Shown here one piece after another: positions 57,845 through 64,000 of a DNA stretch of 64,000 nt. Position 1 is the first letter of the stretch. The number at the start of each line of letters is the position of its first letter. The position numbers and the translations under genes were made by a program. Source of the stretch: Sympetrum striolatum. Its lineage: Eukaryota > Arthropoda > Insecta > Odonata > Libellulidae. The stretch spans positions 73,288,841 to 73,352,840 of the forward strand of contig OX388349.1 in the NCBI GenBank assembly GCA_947579665.1, written 5' to 3'. The notes under the pieces were generated by a model. That model had not been told where the DNA came from and searched no databases. It was given only the letters and a program-made list of their open reading frames with translations.

Positions 57845-57999
57845 CTCTTGTTTAGTAATATATATTGGTTTGTTCAATATTATCCAGACTGTTGTCTCCC
57901 AGCAACCAGGATGCGTTGTTGATCCTTCGTAGGTCATGAAGTGCTCCGTGTCCGGCATCAGATTTCGGAGGGACAAATGTCTTATAGGTGTGGCTGCAC
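57845..57999 (-). CDS. CARP exon: late CA-domain segment (first exon in window)
   Basis: A 155-nt exon. On the minus strand the acceptor is a pyrimidine-containing tract ending TTTCAG and the donor is GAG|GTTAGT. The first two bases complete a split glycine codon (phase 1), followed by 51 codons to a phase-0 end. It encodes TPIRHLSLRNLMPDTEHF, then MTYEGSTTHPGCWETTVW, then IILNKPIYITKQE. This is the alpha-CA segment around the Thr199-Thr200 region: the TT pair is kept, while the following PPC of active enzymes is replaced by HPGC, as expected for the inactive CARP branch. The next exon continues the alignment without a gap. An acceptor 6 nt downstream is also conceivable and would delete two residues. 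Confidence 0.93.
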
Positions 58000-59300
58000 C
58001 TGAAACCCAAATACACAATCGTAATTCACAATCTTCAATCTTTTCTATGGAAAACAAATACCTCATTTCACTTCTATGTAAGAATAGCATTTTTATGTTT
58101 GACTATTCGTGATACATTTTGCACAATTTCTTAATTTTCGATGATTATCATATTTTTTTTATCAGATGTTGAAAAATGAACCCTAAGATAGACACAAGAG
58201 AAAAATGTTCCAAAGGGGAAGACCTGGGTTCGAGTCCCAGTAATCTTCATTTATACGTCACTTCTGTTGTGGCACTATGCTTACATAACTATGCTGTACC
58301 AAAAAGCTGAAATTACGGCTCTATTCATTACCATGCGGTCCTTTAAATATGAGTTTGTAACACAATTACTCAGTTCACGAGAAATAAAATCCATTATGAT
58401 TCTTTAGACACATTGAAATAATATTTATTTCGATAAAAATATCAGTAACAGGGATGCATTAGACCATGAAGGGGAGGTTAGAAATTAAAATAATACGCGA
58501 AGTTCCACAAAAATGATTTAAGGTTGTACAGTACCAATCTGATTGTGAGTATGGAAAAGTAGAGAAAAAGATTCACAGTCATTAGAGTAATCGATAAGGG
58601 TCGCTTAAATGCCCTTTTCGACCCTCACAACGGAGGATAAAATTGCATAAAATAACGAAAAATATTAAGGCATCACTTATTACGACAGATTATGCTATAG
58701 AAAGACGTCATTGCCATAAAAAAAACTTTGAGGGCTTTTCTTTTGACGACAAATATGCATTTTATTTCCGGTCGCATCCCGAGCATTAAAAATCTCTTTT
58801 AATACCTTCACATCTGGTTCGAATTGAAGGGGATCGATGGAAGAAGGGCGTAATTAGAAAACAGAAAGAGGAAGGTAATTCCCTCTTGAGAAGATTCGTT
58901 TATTGAATTGGCAAGCATGTTTTCTACGGTTGTCGTTGTTTATCTTGCAAGGGCTATTCAAAGCCAAAAATCGAAAAAGAAAAACTTTTCACTTTGTATA
59001 CATAACCTCTTTAGTTGGAATATTTACCAGCAATCTAGGATACCTATATAGGGAGGAGAATAAGAGAGAATAATATACGAAAAAAGACCAAAAAAGGAAA
59101 AGAGCTGAACCATAATGAAACATCAAGCAAATGATGGAAATAGTATACACTCCTCGTCTCTTATGTTATGCTTCAAAGCTTACGAAAAATGATTTGTCCA
59201 ATAATAACAGCTTCATATACTAATATTTTTCCAACTGCTGCATTGAAAATAATTGCTAGATTATGAGATCTACTGCATATGATACTAATAATTTGTGTGA
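58000..59300. other. Intron upstream of the first visible CARP exon; nothing recognised
   Basis: A single tRNA-like GGGTTCGAGTCCCAG core lies at 58226-58240 without a cloverleaf. The rest is AT-rich. I searched for the preceding CA-domain exon here and up to 64000 and did not find it. Confidence 0.45.
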
Positions 59301-59309
59301 TTCACACAT

Positions 59310-60300
59310 ATAATTTTATACGAGTAAAATGTAGCTTGCATACTGCAAGCAGATCGGCAATACTAATTTCATATCGGCATCATATCGGGACGGTCCTCAA
59401 AAGAAAAAAAGGATTGAAATTTTTCTTAACATTCGTCTGAATTTCATCGTCTGGCATCGAACCCGGGTCTTCCTGGTGAACTTACTATGCAGCAAAATAG
59501 ACAATCATCATCTCTAACTATGTGTGAAAATTCAAGCAGAAATATTTGCTGCAACTACCTCAATCGACGTTCTAATTTTCACGAATGTAAATTGCTCTCT
59601 GGATTCGAACCAAGGACGATCTTGGAAATCTAAAACATGATTTTGAAATTTATCTATTATTTCTATCTACATGCCGAATTTCAAGTTTCTATATTGTTGG
59701 GAAAGGGTTCAAAATAATTATTGAAAATCGGATCAGTTACTGATTGTAGAGACGCCTGGTGACGAACCCAGGACACATTGACAGCTGTGAATGCACAGTT
59801 TGATTTGTATGGACTTGATCTTTCTTAGTGCAAAGTTTGAAGTCTTTATCGTGCCGGAAAGTACCTATAATTTGTTTCCGCTATCTCCGTAAGAAATGCA
59901 TTGAGGAATTTAAATGGCCCTCTGGGATCGAACCAAGGACCATCAGCGAATATGTAAAATTTGATTATGAAATCTATTAATGATCTCCAACTCCATGCCG
60001 AATTTCAAGTTTCCATGAAAGGGTCCAAAAAAATCTTAAAAATCGCCACAATGCATTTTAAACGGCCGATTTTTGCCTTGACCTAGCATCGAACCCAGGA
60101 TATTTTCCGTAAATCTCATTTATGTTTTCGGTAGATCATGACCATATATAAAGGCTCCTTGAGTTTCGATTCTCTACCTATCCGGAAAGTATTTTTTAAA
60201 AATTCCCGAAAATCAGAGCAATGCATTTAAACGGGAAAAATGGTGACTTTGGGGCCCTCTGGAATCGAACCCATGACACTGAGGTTCAAAATCACAATTT
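59310..60300 (-). repeat. ~160-bp B-box monomer array, locus 3 (six units)
   Basis: Cores on the plus strand at about 59457, 59605, 59763, 59927, 60088 and 60251 (steps 148, 158, 164, 161, 163) read TCGAACC.AGGA; on the minus strand they read TCCTGGGTTCGATCC-like. Each unit also carries a GCATGCCGAATTTCAAG or AATGCATTTAAA block. The array ends at a GCTTGCAGTATGCAAGC stem-loop at 59333-59349, as at locus 2. It is the longest and most regular of the three loci. Confidence 0.75.
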
Positions 60301-60309
60301 TTCTGGGGT

Positions 60310-61760
60310 GAATGAATCCGGAGAAGCATCTATATATAATAGATGCATACTCTTTATTTTGATCAAGAATTTTTACTCCAAAAATTTAAACCTAATAAAT
60401 TGTATTTTTTTTACGAAATTGTCAACTATTGCATAAAATAGTAGTTGCGTGAGAGTTCACAACCATGTGCATGTAGGTCATTAAAAGTGACTTTCCAAAC
60501 TGTGAGATACGAATTCGGATGGAGAGAAGAAACCCAATTCGAAGGTGAATTCTTTGTTTCATTAGTTCTCGAATGGCAATCATTAAAGTACTGCCGCATT
60601 CCTATCTCACGCATACAGCATTTGAAACTGCAGTCGAGTTTATAGTTATTGATATTTCCAGGCGCACCTCGATAGCACTTGCAAATATCACATTGTCAAT
60701 CAAAGAGGTCGGAGAAAGAGGACGATTCTTGCGGTTTGTGTGCAGAGAGAGTGTCGCGCGGAGCGATGCCGTTTTTTTCCGCTGCGAGTGATCGCTGCGA
60801 GTGATCGCCGCGAGAGGGAACATCATACGACGGCGGAAAAAATGTGCCGTTTGCTCGGGATTCATTTTTTCCGTTCGCTTTTCATTCCACACAGCAGCTT
60901 TAAGAAGTGGAGCTGATGCCCATTTCCGCATCTCCTTTACTCAAATCAAGTAATTATTTTTAAGTTCATATATTGCTATGTAGATCATAGTGAGGCTTCG
61001 TCTCTATTGCCATTGATACTGCATGTTTTCCTTTAATTCAATCACTATTTGCTCGTCAATATATCCGTTAAATTCATTCTACATCAGTTCATCTTCTCAT
61101 CTTTAAGAACTTCTATTCGATGTTGAACGACTGTCTCGTTGTGACACTTGTCAGTGTACTTTATTGTACTTGAAAGATCTTTCCTGGCGAATGCTGCAGA
61201 TGAAGTCTTTTCAGGTTATCTAATCTGGTGGTGAACCCGAGGTGACCTCACCTCCTTTACTGTACTTTATTTCGAAAACTATTACTACTAACGTGACTGC
61301 AACTCAAGTATAGTAAGTCCACACATTCATTTAACTCAAATATCAAAATACCAGATTAATTCGATGAATTTCTTTATGGAGTACTCCAAGAAACAAAACT
61401 ACATCAGTCACCGAAATTGATCTTTTCTCGTCTTAGCAAAAGGATTTTCCTATTATATATAATTGTAAACAATTTAATCATTCGTAAATTCCGCATTTAT
61501 TTGTTACGTATATCTTTATTATTTATAACAAGGCATCTTTCGACGAACCTCTGTTTGGATTTAAGTGAGAAAAGAAACGATAAATTATTTAAAGAATTAA
61601 TCTCGAACGTTGTATCAAAATTAATAAATTTGATCCTTTAAGATACTGTCTTCTTTCAGAACAGAGATTAAAAGGAAGGTAATATCGCAAAACTGCTAAT
61701 CAAGATCTTGCCTGTTTACCTCTCATTCCTGATTTTATAGAAATCAAGAATAGAGAAACT
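60310..61760. other. No recognised feature; GC-rich patch at 60640-60930
   Basis: 60760-60830 has repeated GCTGCGAGTGATCG (two adjacent copies at 60781 and 60795) and a CGCGGAGCGATG block. No exon or domain recognised. It could be a regulatory island. Confidence 0.3.
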
Positions 61761-61769
61761 ATAAATTGT

Positions 61770-62745
61770 ATTAAAAATCCTTAAATCGAACATTCATATT
61801 TTTGCTGACGACTGTTTTATTTATCGAGCAATAAAAAACCTTGGAGACTGCACCGCATTGCAGGAGGATCTTACAAAATTAAACGTATGGCTTGTTAAAA
61901 ATACATTAAAATGTAATAATAACAAAAGCAAACTAATATATTTCAATCGAAATAAAGATAATAAATATTTATTCATTCTTAAGGACTACAAATAGGCATC
62001 AGGACAGATGGTAGTCATTATAACGTGGGAGACTCATGCGTACCAACAGATAAGGTCATTCGATATCTTGGGACCACCTTCAATAATTACCTAACACTTG
62101 TTAGAGCTATGATTGAGTACGGCGATAGCATTTGAGACCCACACCAAAAACGACTCACAGACAAATTACAAAATGTTCAAAGCAGCAAAATTCGTCTTGG
62201 GTAGATATGGGAAGTCGGATAGCGTCACTTCAATGGTCAAAGAACTTAGTTGGAAAGAAGTATAATATAAAAGTCATATAAAAATGTTAGGGGAATATAT
62301 ACAAAACAATAACTGGAAAGTCTTCGTTGAAAGAATTAAACAATCGGCTCAGGGAACCGGGTTACCTCGGGAGTAACGTTCACCACCATAAATTCGCTAC
62401 CCTTAAAGAGAGAACAGATATTTGTGAATATTCATTTCTTAATCGGGGAATAGTAGAATGGAAAAAAATACCTGGAGAAGCTTTCGAACCTTTCCCCCCT
62501 TCTTACAATGTATTCATCAAAAAAATTCAAACGGTTTTGTGATTTTGTTATAATATGGTTGTGATTAAAAAGAAATATAATATTGTTGTAAATCCTGAAA
62601 TATTTTTGTAATTTTGTGATTATATGTAAGACTTTGGAGGGTTTTTCTTCCCGACTACGGTGAATACGGTAGATTATTTTATTTTTCCTTCCCCCTTCAG
62701 GAATGACTACCACCTGGCATGGTACCTAATTGTGGTACTTAAGAA
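61770..62745 (+). mobile_element. LINE fragment (CR1/Jockey-like), family A copy 3
   Basis: HIFADDCFIYRAI (RT motif C with DD), ALQEDLTKLNVWLVKNTLKC, GIRTDGSHYNV, VIRYLGTTFNNYL, a gapped wrist region, then FATLKERTDICEYSFLNRG and IVEWKKIPGEAFEPFP. Stops and frameshifts are frequent. The tail near 62740 is AATAAATAAA-like, as for copy 1 at 28500. It lies in the opposite orientation to copies 1 and 2. Confidence 0.8.
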
Positions 62746-62749
62746 TAAA

Positions 62750-64000
62750 TAAACAATTACCAGGATGTACATGTGATGTTACATTATATACACTAAGCAG
62801 GAATGCACTGCCACCAGTTTCCTTCTACATATGCAAGCACGAAATTAACAGGGGAATTGTTTGGCAATTACATTCAGATGATGTAACCCTTAGTTTTTAA
62901 AGATTAATTTAGTTGATTCGAAATACACGACGCAACTGTGTAACGGAAATGAAATAACGACTTTTCGAATTAAACTGGCTGCTTTCCTATTTCTCGCATA
63001 ACAACGGATTAAACATTTCGGATTCCTGGAGATAATACGTCAGTCAAAGTAACTGAATCTCCTTCAATCATTAGCTACCAATAGCTGTAATGAGGGAGTG
63101 CGGGTGGCGAGATGGGAAAGGTACTCGTCCTCTGGACCTTTTTAATGAGGACATTCGACGAAAATACAACAAAAGAAGTATTATAATTACCACCGCATAT
63201 ACCGCATATTCAGTAGCTTTATTGGTTCAAGAACAAGGCTGAGACAAAATATATTTTACCGTGTCCTTTACCAAAAGTCAAAAGAAATATATTCCATTCA
63301 TCAAGATTAAATTCGATAGATATAATTCGATTTATGCTTAGGTATAAGAGGAAGGAAAAATATTAATAATAAATTAAAAATACTGTGGAATAAGTAAAAA
63401 TTGTTCTTCTTCATCATGACATATTTCCTCAACACATCGCCAGAGAATGTGAATTTTAAAAATATTAATGTCGATTCACAACAAGAAATCTAGTACAGTG
63501 ACACATACATTTCCTACGAAAATAATAAGGAAATTGCAAGTAAATGACATAGAGAACAAATTGGTCAAATAACTATAAATATAGGTCAGGCATCAGATTG
63601 AACTAGTAAGTCCATTTATGATCTCTCACTAAATTTAGAGAGATCTGTATGTTTTAATTCACAATCGTTTTAGTCTTTTCATCGAGAAAGGGAAGGCGTA
63701 AGTATCCAAAATTCGAACCGCGACAGATACGTCGGTTAGTTTAATTCCAGCTACATTTTTCATCGACTCTCCTCCGACATTTTTATCTGTGCCCATTCCG
63801 ATTTACACTGCCTCATTCCCTTCCGGCATGTTCCACCTTTCACTCCTCATCTACGACGACGTTTGGAGATCCCCGATTGTTTTTTGTTTCCGCTCTCATC
63901 GATTGGCGCGACTTTTGTGTTGAATTTCGACGAAAACACCTGAGTGAGTTCCTCCCTCCCCCGTTTCCGCTTTTGTCGCTGCGACCGTCCTTCCGATACG
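62750..64000. other. No recognised feature
   Basis: AT-rich to 63690; the last 300 bp are GC-richer and C/T-rich on the plus strand. No exon of the CARP gene recognised. Confidence 0.4.

Larger units (their letters stand above)
3899..57999 (-). other. Host gene (3' part): carbonic anhydrase-related protein, CA10/CA11-like
   Basis: Four minus-strand exons read in order give one continuous C-terminal third (~123 aa) of an alpha-carbonic-anhydrase-fold protein. Seen: a MTYEGSTTHPGCW segment, then NKPIYITKQE, then a PLGNNARPLQPL segment with VRTNIDF, then CPSMYKEMYYK, then ANTWTEKELPYPV and a stop. The order matches the C-terminus of the CA10/CA11 (insect CARPA/CARPB) family, whose members are about 300-330 aa. 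Known of the family: vertebrate CA10/CA11 are secreted, catalytically inactive and bind neurexins. Whether the zinc histidines are missing here cannot be seen, because they lie in upstream exons outside the window. Introns are ~13,952, ~39,039 and 739 bp and full of mobile elements. No in-frame stop or frameshift occurs in any exon, so the gene appears alive. Confidence 0.93.

Noticed and set aside
58215..58250. Functional tRNA
   Set aside because: Only a T-arm-like GGGTTCGAGTCCCAG is present; the rest does not fold as a tRNA.
15960..60300. GGTTCGANNCC motifs as real tRNA genes
   Set aside because: No A box at the right distance, no acceptor stem or anticodon arm, and the motifs recur in ~165-bp tandem units.
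58000..64000. The preceding CARP exon
   Set aside because: I searched the minus strand for the upstream CA-domain segment ending in phase 1 and found no match; it is probably beyond the window.

Overview
This is animal genomic DNA, AT-rich and packed with transposons. It most likely comes from an arthropod with a large genome, probably an insect. The evidence is the absence of long intact ORFs, consensus GT-AG splice sites, and a mobile-element set typical of arthropods: mariner, Tc1/pogo, hAT, Ty3/gypsy, a Penelope-like element, several LINE families and tRNA-derived SINEs. I cannot name the species from sequence alone.

The only host gene I can support lies on the minus strand and spans nearly the whole window. 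Four exons encode the last ~123 residues of a carbonic anhydrase-related protein of the CA10/CA11 (insect CARPA/CARPB) type: 57845-57999, 43764-43892, 4679-4724 and 3899-3939 (stop codon). The phases join (1-0, 0-0, 0-1, 1-stop) and every boundary has a usable splice site. The introns are about 13.95 kb, 39.04 kb and 0.74 kb. Upstream exons with the signal peptide and zinc-site region would lie beyond position 64000. Almost everything else is intronic transposon debris.

Layout. 1-3.9 kb: downstream flank and 3'UTR with a perfect inverted repeat, a dispersed repeat and a SINE. 3.9-4.7 kb: last two exons. 4.7-43.8 kb (intron): LINE 3' end; 1.3-kb mariner relic; a gypsy pol relic whose RNase H is split by a 2.66-kb insertion with further elements inside; a ~165-bp tandem array; a Penelope-like element with GIY-YIG and RT; a pogo/Tigger-type relic inside another repeat; a large palindrome; LINE fragments; an inverted pair of ~0.7-kb elements; a second ~165-bp array; a hAT MITE; a fairly fresh LINE. 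43.76-43.89 kb: exon. 43.9-57.8 kb (intron): Penelope-like termini, a hAT MITE with perfect 8-bp target duplication, a hAT transposase relic, a minimal Tc1-type MITE, a foldback, and a mosaic of at least four LINE fragments. 57.85-58.0 kb: exon. 58-64 kb: intron with a third ~165-bp array and a LINE 3' end.

Apart from the carbonic anhydrase-related protein, no coding segment looks functional; the transposon ORFs carry stops, frameshifts or missing domains. The least described item is the family of ~165-bp monomers, each with a Pol III B-box-like core, found at three loci and resembling the tandem cores of Helentron-associated elements.
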